Assembly (NCBI GenBank): GCA_910583775.1
Contig: CAJTYD010000057.1
Span: forward strand, 1 to 21,335
Length of the DNA: 21,335 nt
Origin: an uncultured Muribaculaceae bacterium
GTDB taxonomy: Bacteria > Bacteroidota > Bacteroidia > Bacteroidales > Muribaculaceae
Reading direction: 5' to 3'
The position numbers and the translations under genes were made by a program. The notes under the pieces are model-generated. The model saw only the letters and a list, made by a program, of their open reading frames with translations. It did not search any database and was not told where the DNA came from. Positions 1 to 8,086 of this stretch are shown in pieces. The stretch's first letter is position 1; each line of letters opens with the position of its first letter.

Positions 1-8
1 TAATATGC

Positions 9-42
9 TCCCTCCTTCCGCAACCCAATCGCCTCAAAAATA
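9..42 (-). promoter_or_regulatory. Possible promoter and ribosome binding site of a leftward gene outside the window
   Basis: Read on the minus strand, 42 to 35 is TATTTTTG, which fits the Bacteroidetes -7 consensus TAnnTTTG. Positions 17 to 9 read AAGGAGGGA, a strong Shine-Dalgarno. No ATG lies between it and the window edge, so the start codon would be just outside. I found no -33 TTTG at the right distance, so the promoter part is weak. A leftward gene would follow glpR in the same direction. Confidence 0.4.
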
Positions 43-87
43 TCTTCGTTTTATACATTCATTAATTTTTATCAACTACTTATGAAA

Positions 88-144
88 CGAAATTGGATTT
101 CGCATCAAAATTACTTTTCGAAAGTCGTTTTGCAAAATCGAAAG
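88..144. promoter_or_regulatory. Cluster of TTTCG/CGAAA boxes, candidate regulator sites
   Basis: Within 57 bases there is a perfect palindrome CGAAAT-TGG-ATTTCG (88-102), a near palindrome CTTTTCGAAAG (114-124), the palindrome TTTTGCAAAA (128-137) and another CGAAAG (139-144). The TTTCG core resembles the core of known GlpR operators and also occurs in the glpA promoter region. The cluster lies between the end of glpR and the possible leftward gene. GlpR binding is inference. Confidence 0.35.
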
Positions 145-179
145 TGTTAATTATATTTAAAATTAACATCCTTCAATCA

Positions 180-947
180 TCATACGTCAACGATTCTCAA
201 GTCGATGCCTTCATCCTCAAGGGCTTTGGCTGCTTTATCGGGAAGATTCGAGTCGGTGATGAGAATGTCGATGTCGCTAAGATCGGATATCTTTACGAAA
301 CCTCTGCGTCCGAACTTGGAGGAGTCGGCGAGTACCACTGTTTTCTGCGATGCCTTCATCATCGCACGGTTGAGATACGCCTCTCTGATGTCGGTTGTGG
401 TGATACCGAAAGATATATCGAACCCGTCAACGCCGAGAAAAAGCTTGCTGCACGCCATATTTTCGAGGAAGTTCTCGGCATTCCGGCCGACAACCGACAT
501 ACTGCTTGCCCTAAGTGTTCCGCCAAGCTGCATGAGGTCGACCTTGTCGGAGCCTCCGAGGACTTCCGAAACCTTCAACGAAGCAGATATGACCGTAAGA
601 TGCTGTTGAGGTTCAAGCTTATGTGCAAAAGCGAGAACAGTTGTTCCCGAAGCTATTATTATCGAATCGTTGGGAGTTACCAGCGATGCGGCATAAAAGC
701 CGATGGCTGATTTCTCCTTGCTCGCGAGCTTTGCTTTCTCGCGGATTGAACGGTTGGAGATATACGGATCCATAAGGATGGCGTTGCCGTGGCTTCTGTA
801 AAGTTTCTTCAGCGACTCGAGCTCCGAAAGATCCTTTCGTATCGTTACCGCCGAAACCTGCAGGAGTTCCGAAAGTTCGTTGACCGAGACGGTCTCCTTT
901 GCCATCAGGGTCCGGATTATCAGTTCATGTCTTTCCTCTTTTGTCAT
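180..947 (-). CDS. glpR: DeoR-family transcriptional repressor, probable GlpR
   Basis: A 255-residue DNA-binding repressor, the usual length for the DeoR family. Residues about 5-57 form the N-terminal DeoR-type HTH, with an MTKEERHELII start, VSVNELSELLQVSAVTIRKDL as helix-turn-helix and a LYRSHGNA wing. Residues about 75-235 form the DeoR C-terminal sugar-phosphate sensor fold, with SIIIASGTTVLAFA, LGGTLRASSMSVVG, KLFLGVDGFD and VVLADSSKFGRRGF. E. coli GlpR is induced by G3P. The divergent neighbours are glpABC-glpT, so G3P is the likely ligand here, although the sequence alone cannot separate GlpR from other DeoR paralogues. The ATG at 947 places the HTH at the usual distance from the N terminus. 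A matching promoter lies upstream at 976-1006. Confidence 0.85.
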   Translation of the reverse strand: MTKEERHELIIRTLMAKETVSVNELSELLQVSAVTIRKDLSELESLKKLYRSHGNAILMDPYISNRSIREKAKLASKEKSAIGFYAASLVTPNDSIIIASGTTVLAFAHKLEPQQHLTVISASLKVSEVLGGSDKVDLMQLGGTLRASSMSVVGRNAENFLENMACSKLFLGVDGFDISFGITTTDIREAYLNRAMMKASQKTVVLADSSKFGRRGFVKISDLSDIDILITDSNLPDKAAKALEDEGIDLRIVDV

Positions 948-975
948 CGTCTGGATAGCGTATTATTCTGTTTAC

Positions 976-1006
976 CAAAATTACGAATTCTTTTTAAGAA
1001 TCCAAA
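976..1006 (-). promoter_or_regulatory. glpR promoter (Bacteroidetes type)
   Basis: On the minus strand, TTTG (1006-1003) and TAATTTTG (983-976) match the -33 and -7 elements with a 19-base spacer, the consensus spacing. The glpR start codon is 28 bases downstream of the -7 element. A perfect inverted repeat, ATTCTT-TTT-AAGAAT (987-1001), lies between the two elements and could be an operator for autoregulation; that role is inference. Confidence 0.7.
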
Positions 1007-1040
1007 AAGTGAAAGAATTTTTAAATAAATTTACTAAAAA

Positions 1041-1072
1041 TTTGCTTTCGAATAAAAAGTTATATACTTTTG
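1041..1072 (+). promoter_or_regulatory. glpA promoter (Bacteroidetes type)
   Basis: TTTG (1041-1044) and TACTTTTG (1065-1072) match the -33 and -7 elements with a 20-base spacer. This predicts a start near 1077 and a leader of about 90 bases before glpA. The promoter is divergent from that of glpR, and the two -33 elements are only about 35 bases apart, so one repressor bound between them could affect both. Confidence 0.7.
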
Positions 1073-1085
1073 TAGCGAATTTAAA

Positions 1086-1104
1086 ATATTTCATAACGAA
1101 ATAT
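1086..1104. promoter_or_regulatory. Candidate operator downstream of the glpA start site
   Basis: A perfect inverted repeat ATATTTC-ATAAC-GAAATAT, placed roughly 10-30 bases after the predicted transcription start, a classic roadblock position for a repressor. It contains a TTTCG core on the minus strand, as do the boxes at 88-144. Binding by the neighbouring GlpR is inference. Confidence 0.45.
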
Positions 1105-1165
1105 AAGGAGTTGGTATAAAACAGCTACAAAAGCAATAAAATTGTCATTGAAACGATAAGAATTT

Positions 1166-2830
1166 ATGTCGGATATTTTTGATCGACAGTATGACGTGAT
1201 TGTCGTGGGTGGAGGTGCAACCGGAGCCGGTACGGCCCGCGACTGCGCGAAACGGGGGCTGAGGACGCTTCTTGTGGAACGTTTTGATTTTACAGCCGGA
1301 GCCACCGGTCGAAACCACGGGCTGCTCCACTCCGGGGCGAGATATGCCGTGACTGATGTGGAATCGGCCGGGGAATGCATCCGCGAGAACATGACCCTGC
1401 GTAGGATTGCCTCCCATTGTGTGGAAGGCACGGGCGGTCTTTTTGTCACTCTCCCCGAAGATGACCTTTCCTATAAGGACACGTTCATCAGTGCCTGCCG
1501 CTCTGCCGGAATAGAGGCGCAAGAGATTGACCCTGATTATGCGAAAACGATCGAGCCGGCATTGAATAAAGAAATTACCTCGGCGTTGACCGTTCCTGAC
1601 GGCGCCGTCGATCCATTCAGACTTACGATTTCCAATGTTGTGGACGCGCAGTTGCATGGCGCGAGTGTCTTGACTTACCATGAGGTGATTGATTTTATCA
1701 GAAAAGGTGAGAGAATTGAGGGGATTGTTGTCAGAAGCACCCTCGCCGGACGAAGCGGGGGACTTCTGTACGATAAAGAGATTAGAGGCCGCATTGTGGT
1801 GAATGCCTCCGGAATCTGGATTCACGGGTTGTCGCAAAAAATGGGATTAGGAGTCAATATGTTTCCCGCCAAGGGCGCGCTTCTTGTTTTCGGCCATCGC
1901 GTCAACAACATAGTGATCAATCGCTGCCGCAAGCCATCCGACGCCGACATCTTGGTTCCCGGCGATACGATTTCGCTGATCGGTACTACTTCGAGCCGAA
2001 TCTCGTTTGACCAATGCGATAACCTGGAGGTTACCAAAGAAGAGGTGGATATCCTCCTAAGAGGAGGCGCAGAGCTTGCTCCCTTGCTTGCCAAGACCAG
2101 AATTCTGAGGGCATACGCCGGAGTGCGGCCGCTTGTCGCGGATGATTCCGATCCGACGGGAAGAAAGATAAGCCGAGGCATCGTCTGTCTTGATCATGCC
2201 GAAAGAGACGGTCTCGAAGGCCTGGTCACAATTACCGGCGGCAAGCTGATGACATATCGACTGATGGCTGAAATAGCGACCGACACCGTTTGCCATAAAC
2301 TTGGAGTCGATTCCGAATGCACCACCGCTACAGATCCTCTACCCGGTTCTTCGGGCACGCGGGAGTCGGAAATCGAGAAAAGAGTGTTTCCGATGCAGCC
2401 GGACAGTAACGTCCTGGCCGCCAAAGAGAGACACGGATCAATGCTGCCTGAAGAAAAAATTGATTCGGGAGATGACGCGGATCTTGTCTGTGAATGTGAA
2501 AAAGTATCGGTAGGGGAGATCAGGTTCGCTTTCGACTCTCTTTATGCCGGGAATCTTTTGAATCTGAGAAGGCGGACAAGACTCGGCATGGGAACGTGCC
2601 AGGGCGGTTTGTGTGTCTCACGCGCCGCTTCCATCCTTGCCTCCCGTAAGGGCGGCGAAGCCGCTGTCGCAGATATGAAGGAATTCCTGCAGGAACGCTG
2701 GAAAGGAATGATTCCCGTGGGATGGGGAAGAACACTCGCGGAGGCCGATTTCTCCTCCTGGATTTACAGAGGCGTATGCGGTCTTTCCTCTACTGAAGGA
2801 ACCGCTGGCGCAGAAAATATCGAAAACTAA
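1166..2830 (+). CDS. glpA: Anaerobic glycerol-3-phosphate dehydrogenase subunit A
   Basis: The catalytic FAD subunit that oxidises sn-glycerol 3-phosphate to dihydroxyacetone phosphate. At 554 residues it matches the roughly 540 of E. coli GlpA. Residues 9-40 hold the FAD Rossmann motif (VIVVGGGATGAGTARD), followed by the GATGRNHGLLHSGARY block of the GlpA/GlpD family. The C terminus has a BFD-like [2Fe-2S] domain with C442, C444, C478 and C483 (CEC and CQGGLC). This domain and the adjoining glpB and glpC separate it from aerobic GlpD. It is first in the operon; glpB follows after 21 bases. It would act at the inner face of the cytoplasmic membrane in complex with GlpB and GlpC. Expression is probably GlpR-controlled. 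Confidence 0.95.
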   Translation: MSDIFDRQYDVIVVGGGATGAGTARDCAKRGLRTLLVERFDFTAGATGRNHGLLHSGARYAVTDVESAGECIRENMTLRRIASHCVEGTGGLFVTLPEDDLSYKDTFISACRSAGIEAQEIDPDYAKTIEPALNKEITSALTVPDGAVDPFRLTISNVVDAQLHGASVLTYHEVIDFIRKGERIEGIVVRSTLAGRSGGLLYDKEIRGRIVVNASGIWIHGLSQKMGLGVNMFPAKGALLVFGHRVNNIVINRCRKPSDADILVPGDTISLIGTTSSRISFDQCDNLEVTKEEVDILLRGGAELAPLLAKTRILRAYAGVRPLVADDSDPTGRKISRGIVCLDHAERDGLEGLVTITGGKLMTYRLMAEIATDTVCHKLGVDSECTTATDPLPGSSGTRESEIEKRVFPMQPDSNVLAAKERHGSMLPEEKIDSGDDADLVCECEKVSVGEIRFAFDSLYAGNLLNLRRRTRLGMGTCQGGLCVSRAASILASRKGGEAAVADMKEFLQERWKGMIPVGWGRTLAEADFSSWIYRGVCGLSSTEGTAGAENIEN

Positions 2831-2851
2831 ATTAAGCGGGGAATAATTGCC

Positions 2852-4093
2852 ATGAGATTCGATACGGTTATTATAGGAGGGGGACTCGCCGGGCTGATGA
2901 CTGGAATAAAGCTTGCCTCAGCCGGAAAGAGAACCGCTGTTGTCTCCAAGGGGGAAAGCACTCTGAATTTTTGCAGCGGTTCATTCGGTCTGCTTGCGAA
3001 TACGGAGGGCGGACCGGTTATGAATCCCCTTGAAGGAATAAAAAAGCTCGAAGCCCCCCATCCATATCGGAAAATAGGATACGCGTCCATGTCCCGCCTT
3101 ACAGAAGAGGCATCTGTTTTCTTAGGTTCTGCTGGTTTGCAATTCAACGGACGTTGCGACAGAAACCATTTTACATTCACGCCTTTCGGGACGCTTAACC
3201 CGGCTTGGCTTACGCTCGACGGCTTTGCCCTTTTTGATGATCCTTCGGAAATCCGGGATAGGAAATATCTTGTGGTTTCCTTGAAAGGCTATCTTGAGAG
3301 CTACCCTTTGCTCGTCTGCGACAATCTGCGAAGGGCCGGTGCCGAATGCGTGAGACAGGAGATCGAACTCGACGGTATAACCCGCCTTCGGGATTTGGGA
3401 TTCGACATGCGGACAATCTCAGTCGCCAAAAGAATGGACCGAAAGGCGATATCGGAATTTGCCGAAAAGATTTCGGGCATTGTGGGAGAGGGGGAGACCG
3501 TTCTGATACCTGCCGTGGTAGGTCTCGAATCGGGAGATCAGATAGACGTATTGAGAAAGATGGTCGGATGCCGGCTGTTCATGCTTCCCACCCTGCCTGT
3601 CTCGGCTGCAGGATTCCGCATGCAGAACGCCTTGCGTCATCGGTTTGAGGAGGCAGGTGGAATTATTTTTGCCGGAGACGCTGTGACTGCGGGTGAATTC
3701 GAAGGCTCAAGACTAAAGAATGTCTCTACCGCCAAATTAGGAAGCGACCGTCTCTATGCCGATGATTTTATAATAGCTTCCGGATCATTTTTCAGCGAAG
3801 GAATCGTGGCTTCTCCCGACGGATTCCGCGAGCCGGTTTTCGGACTTGACGTATGCGGCCCGTCAGACCGGGATTCCGGATTCTCAAAAGATTTCTTCGC
3901 GCCCCAGCCTTATCAAAAGGGGGGAGTAAGAACGGATTCAGACTTCCATGTTTTCAGAAACGGATCGCGCGTGGAGAACCTTTACGGAGTAGGCTCGATT
4001 ATGGGAGGTTTCGATTCATTATCGGAAGGATCGGGTGCTGGCATCTCTATTCTTTCCGGATTATATGTAGCGGACGAGATCATAGCAGTATAA
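2852..4093 (+). CDS. glpB: Anaerobic glycerol-3-phosphate dehydrogenase subunit B
   Basis: A 413-residue flavoprotein-like subunit, close to the 419 of E. coli GlpB. The N terminus has a dinucleotide-binding motif (VIIGGGLAGLMTGIKLA, residues 6-22) and a second conserved block at SKGESTLNFCSGSFGLL. The C terminus carries GVGSIMGGFDSLSEGSGAG, a glycine-rich FAD-contact segment of this family. In E. coli, GlpB joins GlpA and GlpC in a membrane-associated complex that passes electrons to menaquinone. It lies 21 bases after glpA and 41 before glpC. The assignment rests on these motifs and on its position between clear glpA and glpC genes. Confidence 0.9.
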   Translation: MRFDTVIIGGGLAGLMTGIKLASAGKRTAVVSKGESTLNFCSGSFGLLANTEGGPVMNPLEGIKKLEAPHPYRKIGYASMSRLTEEASVFLGSAGLQFNGRCDRNHFTFTPFGTLNPAWLTLDGFALFDDPSEIRDRKYLVVSLKGYLESYPLLVCDNLRRAGAECVRQEIELDGITRLRDLGFDMRTISVAKRMDRKAISEFAEKISGIVGEGETVLIPAVVGLESGDQIDVLRKMVGCRLFMLPTLPVSAAGFRMQNALRHRFEEAGGIIFAGDAVTAGEFEGSRLKNVSTAKLGSDRLYADDFIIASGSFFSEGIVASPDGFREPVFGLDVCGPSDRDSGFSKDFFAPQPYQKGGVRTDSDFHVFRNGSRVENLYGVGSIMGGFDSLSEGSGAGISILSGLYVADEIIAV

Positions 4094-4100
4094 CCGGGAT

Positions 4101-4120
4101 TTCAGATAACTTCAGATAAC
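4101..4120 (+). repeat. Exact 10-base tandem duplication in the glpB-glpC spacer
   Basis: TTCAGATAAC occurs twice in direct succession immediately upstream of glpC. It looks like a slippage duplication. It occupies the region where a ribosome binding site for glpC would be expected, and no Shine-Dalgarno is visible there. A function is not evident. Confidence 0.8.
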
Positions 4121-4134
4121 TATGACAAAAGATC

Positions 4135-5406
4135 ATGACAGGGATTGAGAGTAAATACACAGTAGAGGGCAATTTCGAGGAATGTCTCAAATGTACTGTC
4201 TGCACGGCATACTGTCCGGTTCTCGAGGTAAGGATGGATTACCCGGGGCCGAAGGCCGCAGGACCCGACAGCGAGCGTTACCGGCTGAAAAGTCCTGAAT
4301 TTTTCGACAAGACATTGAAATACTGTCTTAACTGCAAACGTTGCGAGACAGCCTGCCCTTCGGGTGTGAGAATCGGAGACATAATTCAGGCGGCGCGAAT
4401 AAAGTATGACCGTCAGAGGCCTCGCCTGCGCGACAGAATGCTTGCCGAGACCGATATTATGGGAAGGGCGGCTTCTTTCATGGCCCCGCTGGCGAATCCG
4501 GTGTTGAAGAACGGCATCGCCAAAACCGCGCTTCATGTTTTGGGAATCGACCGTCACCGCTCCTTTCCCGCGTATTCTCACGGCACTTTCGCCTCATATC
4601 TGCGAAAGATCCAGGACTGTCAAAAGCGGTTCGACCGGCATGTCGCCTATTTTCATGGCTGCTACGTGAATTATAACTTCCCCGAGCTCGGCAAAGACTT
4701 CGTGAGGATAATGAATGCCGTCGGATATGGTGTGTTGCCTCTGGAAAGACAGAAATGCTGCGGTGTGGCCAAAATAGCGAATAATCTTATCGGAAGGGCG
4801 AGGCATGACGCCGAAATCAATCTCTCGGCAATAAGGAAAGCGGTGATCGAAGGCCTCGAGGTGATATCGACGAGTTCCACCTGCGCCTTTACGATAAGGG
4901 ATGAATATCCGCATCTTCTCGGTCTTGAGAATGCGGATGTCAGGGATCATCTGCTTCTTGCAACTGTTTTTCTTGCCCGCAAGGCCGAAAACGGCGAGAT
5001 AAAGCTTGTTTTTCGCGACGGCTATAGAAAACGTGTGGCCTATCATGCTCCGTGCCATCTCCGCAGACTCGGATGGGAAGCCTATACCTTGTCGCTTTTG
5101 CGGATGATTCCCGGACTCGAGCTGGTCAGAATGCCGGCGGAATGTTGCGGAATGGCGGGAACATACGGTTTTAAACGCGAGAATTATTATTCTTCGCAGA
5201 AGATAGGCAGAAAGCTGGTGTCGGCGATAATGGAATCGGGCGTGGAGGCCGTTGTAACCGATTGTGAGACCTGCAAATGGCAGATAGAGATGAATACCGG
5301 AATGGAGGTGGTCAATCCTGTTTCGGTCATGGCCGACGCTCTCGATTTCGAGGCAACTGCAGCGGCTAATGAAAATATAGGCAAATTAATTGAGAACAAG
5401 TTATGA
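4135..5406 (+). CDS. glpC: Anaerobic glycerol-3-phosphate dehydrogenase subunit C
   Basis: The iron-sulfur membrane-association subunit of the anaerobic G3P dehydrogenase, 423 residues (E. coli about 396). Two 4Fe-4S motifs lie near the N terminus: C17-x2-C20-x2-C23-x3-C27-P and C64-x2-C67-x2-C70-x3-C74-P. Two CCG-type cysteine-rich domains follow (FHGCYVNYN with KCCGVAK, and APCHLRRLG with ECCGMAG), as in heterodisulfide-reductase-like electron carriers. It would pass electrons from GlpA/GlpB to menaquinone. An ATG at 4122 opens only a short out-of-frame reading frame, so 4135 is the likely start. The 116-base gap to glpT contains a -7-like element. Confidence 0.92.
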   Translation: MTGIESKYTVEGNFEECLKCTVCTAYCPVLEVRMDYPGPKAAGPDSERYRLKSPEFFDKTLKYCLNCKRCETACPSGVRIGDIIQAARIKYDRQRPRLRDRMLAETDIMGRAASFMAPLANPVLKNGIAKTALHVLGIDRHRSFPAYSHGTFASYLRKIQDCQKRFDRHVAYFHGCYVNYNFPELGKDFVRIMNAVGYGVLPLERQKCCGVAKIANNLIGRARHDAEINLSAIRKAVIEGLEVISTSSTCAFTIRDEYPHLLGLENADVRDHLLLATVFLARKAENGEIKLVFRDGYRKRVAYHAPCHLRRLGWEAYTLSLLRMIPGLELVRMPAECCGMAGTYGFKRENYYSSQKIGRKLVSAIMESGVEAVVTDCETCKWQIEMNTGMEVVNPVSVMADALDFEATAAANENIGKLIENKL

Positions 5407-5424
5407 CAATTGCAATTAGATTTG

Positions 5425-5432
5425 TATATTTG
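5425..5432 (+). promoter_or_regulatory. -7-like element upstream of glpT
   Basis: TATATTTG fits TAnnTTTG exactly, about 90 bases before the glpT start. No TTTG stands at the expected -33 distance, so this may be a weak internal promoter or chance. The spacer is the longest within glpA-glpT, which makes separate glpT control plausible. Confidence 0.35.
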
Positions 5433-5522
5433 TCGTAGAATTGATTCCATAACGCGTCAATGAAACAGGAAGTCTGTCGGCTGTTACCGCTGAAGGCTTC
5501 GCTAACCTAAAATCTATAAACA

Positions 5523-7079
5523 ATGTCTAAGGAAGATATCTTTTCAGGCTGGGACAAAGCGACGATAAAGAAATACCAGAAATGGCAGATGCGCACCATC
5601 ATCGTGTCGATGATAGGATACGCAATTTATTATTTCGTCCGCAAGAACTTTTCGATAGCCATGCCGGGACTCACCGCGCAGTATGGCATAACCAACACAA
5701 GTTTCGGTATAGTGATCGGAATAGGGTCGCTTATCTATGGCCTTTCCAGGTTTGTAAACGGCTTTGTCGTTGACCGATTCAGTGCCAGGGCGATAATGGC
5801 GGTCGGCCTGCTTTTATGCGCCGCCTCGAACCTCGCTTTCGGATTCGGCGTCAATATCAGTTCATGGATAACGGGAGTGGACAGCGGGCCGGATATGGTC
5901 AACATGCTAATCCTGGTGATGGGTGTCACCATCGTGTTCAACCAGTTTTTCCAGGGAATGGGCTATCCTCCCTGCGCACGGCTTTTGCCGTCATGGATCC
6001 ATCCCTCGCAGCTTGCCACGAAGATGTCGATATGGAATACATCGCATTCTATCGGAGCCGCGCTGGCTGTGGTTGTCTGCGGCTATCTGATGGGCTCCCT
6101 CGGTCAGGACCTCAGTTCCGACCAGGGAGTGATCTCGCGTATCGCCGCCAACCTGAATCTCGATCCCACGGATTCGGATCAGCTCAAGACCATCATGGGA
6201 TATGCGCGCCATTGGGATGCCTGGAAATGGTGTTTCTGGATTCCGGCGGGAATCGCCGTTTGCGGCGCGTTATGGCTTTTTGTAGGTCTTAGAGACGACC
6301 CGAGATCTGTGGGACTGCCCGAACTGGCAGCCACAAAGACCGGCGCCTCGGAAGTGGCGGCCGAGCAGAAATCATACCGCAAGAAATTCCTGAAAGTAAT
6401 GGTATGGACAAACCGCTGGATATGGACGCTCTGCATCGCCAATGTGTTCGTATATGTCATGAGGATGGGAATTCTTGACTGGGGACCGAAATTCCTCACC
6501 GAAGACCGAGGAATGTCGATCGAGGATGCCGCCTGGTCAGTCGGTGTTTTCGAGATATTCGCTATCGTGGGCACCATAGGTGCCGGCTGGGCAACCGACC
6601 ATATCTTCCGCGGGAAGGCCCACCGGATGTGCCTTGTCTGCATGGTGATGGCCGTAGTTTTCATGAGTCTGTTCATCTTCCTTCCCGGGCTGCCTGTCAT
6701 TCTTTCGATAATTATCCTTGCCATGGCGGGATTCTTTATTTACGGTCCGCAGGCCCTGATCGGCATCGCATCGGCCAACCATGCCACTAAGGAGGCTTCG
6801 GCCACCGCCAACGGGCTGGCCGGAATCTTCGGGTATGTAGGCTCGTTTCTTTCTGCCATCGGAATAGGAATTGTCGCCGACCACTGGGGATGGAACATGG
6901 TTTTTTACATAATCATAGGCGTGGGATGTCTCGGAGCAGTTACTTTCCTGACAATGTGGCTCGCTCCCCGCGACGGATATGAACGCAGCAACCGTTTCTT
7001 CAGGGAGCTTAAGGGAAAGGCACTGGAAGTAAATGAAATCGAAGGAAATGTACCCACAGGCGATGACACGGATATCTAA
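5523..7079 (+). CDS. glpT: Glycerol-3-phosphate/phosphate antiporter, MFS family
   Basis: An inner-membrane major facilitator of the organophosphate:phosphate antiporter family that exchanges external G3P for internal phosphate. The N-terminal YYFVRKNFSIAMPGL block and the second-half block VFVYVMRMGILDWGPKFL are GlpT hallmarks; R40 and R314 correspond to the substrate-phosphate arginines R45 and R269 of E. coli GlpT. About twelve hydrophobic segments are visible. The protein has 518 residues against about 452 in E. coli. The extra length includes a hydrophilic stretch near residues 190-235 (around DLSSDQGVISRIAAN and LDPTDSDQLK) and a longer C-terminal tail. UhpT-like sugar phosphate transport is less likely given glpABC upstream. 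Confidence 0.92.
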   Translation: MSKEDIFSGWDKATIKKYQKWQMRTIIVSMIGYAIYYFVRKNFSIAMPGLTAQYGITNTSFGIVIGIGSLIYGLSRFVNGFVVDRFSARAIMAVGLLLCAASNLAFGFGVNISSWITGVDSGPDMVNMLILVMGVTIVFNQFFQGMGYPPCARLLPSWIHPSQLATKMSIWNTSHSIGAALAVVVCGYLMGSLGQDLSSDQGVISRIAANLNLDPTDSDQLKTIMGYARHWDAWKWCFWIPAGIAVCGALWLFVGLRDDPRSVGLPELAATKTGASEVAAEQKSYRKKFLKVMVWTNRWIWTLCIANVFVYVMRMGILDWGPKFLTEDRGMSIEDAAWSVGVFEIFAIVGTIGAGWATDHIFRGKAHRMCLVCMVMAVVFMSLFIFLPGLPVILSIIILAMAGFFIYGPQALIGIASANHATKEASATANGLAGIFGYVGSFLSAIGIGIVADHWGWNMVFYIIIGVGCLGAVTFLTMWLAPRDGYERSNRFFRELKGKALEVNEIEGNVPTGDDTDI

Positions 7080-7081
7080 AG

Positions 7082-7954
7082 ATGAGGATGACTATGGAAT
7101 TCGATAAATATTATTCCCCTCTCGCTGAAGAGGCTTTGATGGCTAAGTGCCGCCGGATCCGCCATGTCGCCCTCGATATGGACGGCACGATATATTTAGG
7201 GTCAAGACTGTTTGATTTCACCAATCGTTTTCTTGAGGATCTGACAGAGATGGGCATCTGTTTCTCTTTCCTTACCAACAACCCTACAAAGAGCGTGGAC
7301 GACTATCTCAAAAAGCTTGGCGGAATGGGAATAGACGTGACGAGGGAGGAGATGTACACCTCTTCGGTCGCCGCCATCGACTGGCTGAGAGAGAAGATGC
7401 CGGCTGCACGGCGCCTTTATGTGGTAGGGACTCCGAGTATGGAAGAAGAATTCAGAAACGCCGGTTACGAGCTGATAGAGGATGATCCCGAGAATATGCC
7501 TCACTGTCTGGTGGTGGCTTTCGACACAACCCTGACTTACCGTAAGCTCTGCCATGCCTCCTGGCTTGCGTCGCAGGGAGTGCCGTTCATAGCCACCAAT
7601 CCCGACCGGGTATGTCCGACAGACCGGAAGACGGTGCTCGTCGACTGCGGGTCGGTCTGCAAGGCTATAGAACACGCAACGGGAAGAATCCCCGATGCCG
7701 TCATCGGCAAGCCCAACCCCGATATGCTCGCTGGAATAGCCTATCGCAACCACTTGAAACCGGAAGAGATAGCAATGTGCGGCGACAGAATCTATACAGA
7801 TGTCGCTACAGCAAGAAACCACGGATCTTTAGGAGTTCTGGTGCTTTCGGGAGAGACCACGCTCGAGACGGCGCTTTCAAGCGACCCTGTTCCGGAGCTT
7901 ATTGCGGAGAATGTTGCCGTATTCGCGGAACTGCTCAGAAGAGCCGGCGAATGA
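7082..7954 (+). CDS. HAD-IIA family phosphatase in the glp operon
   Basis: A 290-residue HAD-superfamily hydrolase of subfamily IIA (NagD / 4-nitrophenylphosphatase / phosphoglycolate phosphatase group). Motif I is LDMDGT with nucleophile D32 and acid D34; motif II is SFLTNN; the conserved IGKPNPDM supplies the lysine; motif III is GDRIYTDVATA with D235 and D240. A C2-type cap fits between motifs II and III. It starts 2 bases after the glpT stop, so it is almost certainly cotranscribed. Members of this subfamily, such as mycobacterial Rv1692 and mammalian PGP, hydrolyse G3P. A role in limiting G3P build-up or making glycerol is therefore plausible but inferred. In-frame ATGs at codons 3 and 5 are alternative starts. 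Confidence 0.85.
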   Translation: MRMTMEFDKYYSPLAEEALMAKCRRIRHVALDMDGTIYLGSRLFDFTNRFLEDLTEMGICFSFLTNNPTKSVDDYLKKLGGMGIDVTREEMYTSSVAAIDWLREKMPAARRLYVVGTPSMEEEFRNAGYELIEDDPENMPHCLVVAFDTTLTYRKLCHASWLASQGVPFIATNPDRVCPTDRKTVLVDCGSVCKAIEHATGRIPDAVIGKPNPDMLAGIAYRNHLKPEEIAMCGDRIYTDVATARNHGSLGVLVLSGETTLETALSSDPVPELIAENVAVFAELLRRAGE

Positions 7955-8023
7955 GAACACTTTGGAAAATAAGTCCGAAGAGTTTCCGATAATGAAAAGA
8001 ATTTTGTAAATTCGCGAATGTAA

Positions 8024-8052
8024 TGTCGCCGAAACATACACTGTCGGCGACA
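8024..8052. other. Perfect 9-bp inverted repeat in the fumarase leader
   Basis: TGTCGCCGA (8024-8032) and TCGGCGACA (8044-8052) flank an 11-base loop. The hairpin stands 34 bases before the fumarase start. No T tract follows, so it is not a standard terminator of the glp operon; it could be an mRNA leader hairpin, an operator or a processing site. Confidence 0.6.
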
Positions 8053-8086
8053 CTGAACTGAAATATCTCAAAACAAGACAATAACT

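Noticed and set aside
93..710. A 205-codon plus-strand ORF over glpR
   Set aside because: It lies opposite the clearly recognisable DeoR-family gene and has no family features or start signals; it is an antisense shadow.
1145..1837. A 230-codon minus-strand ORF opposite glpA
   Set aside because: GlpA is unmistakable on the other strand; the antisense frame has no recognisable motifs.
7961..8006. Fumarase promoter from TTTG (7961) and GAATTTTG (7999-8006)
   Set aside because: The -7 match has a mismatch at its first base and the 34-base spacing is far outside the usual range.
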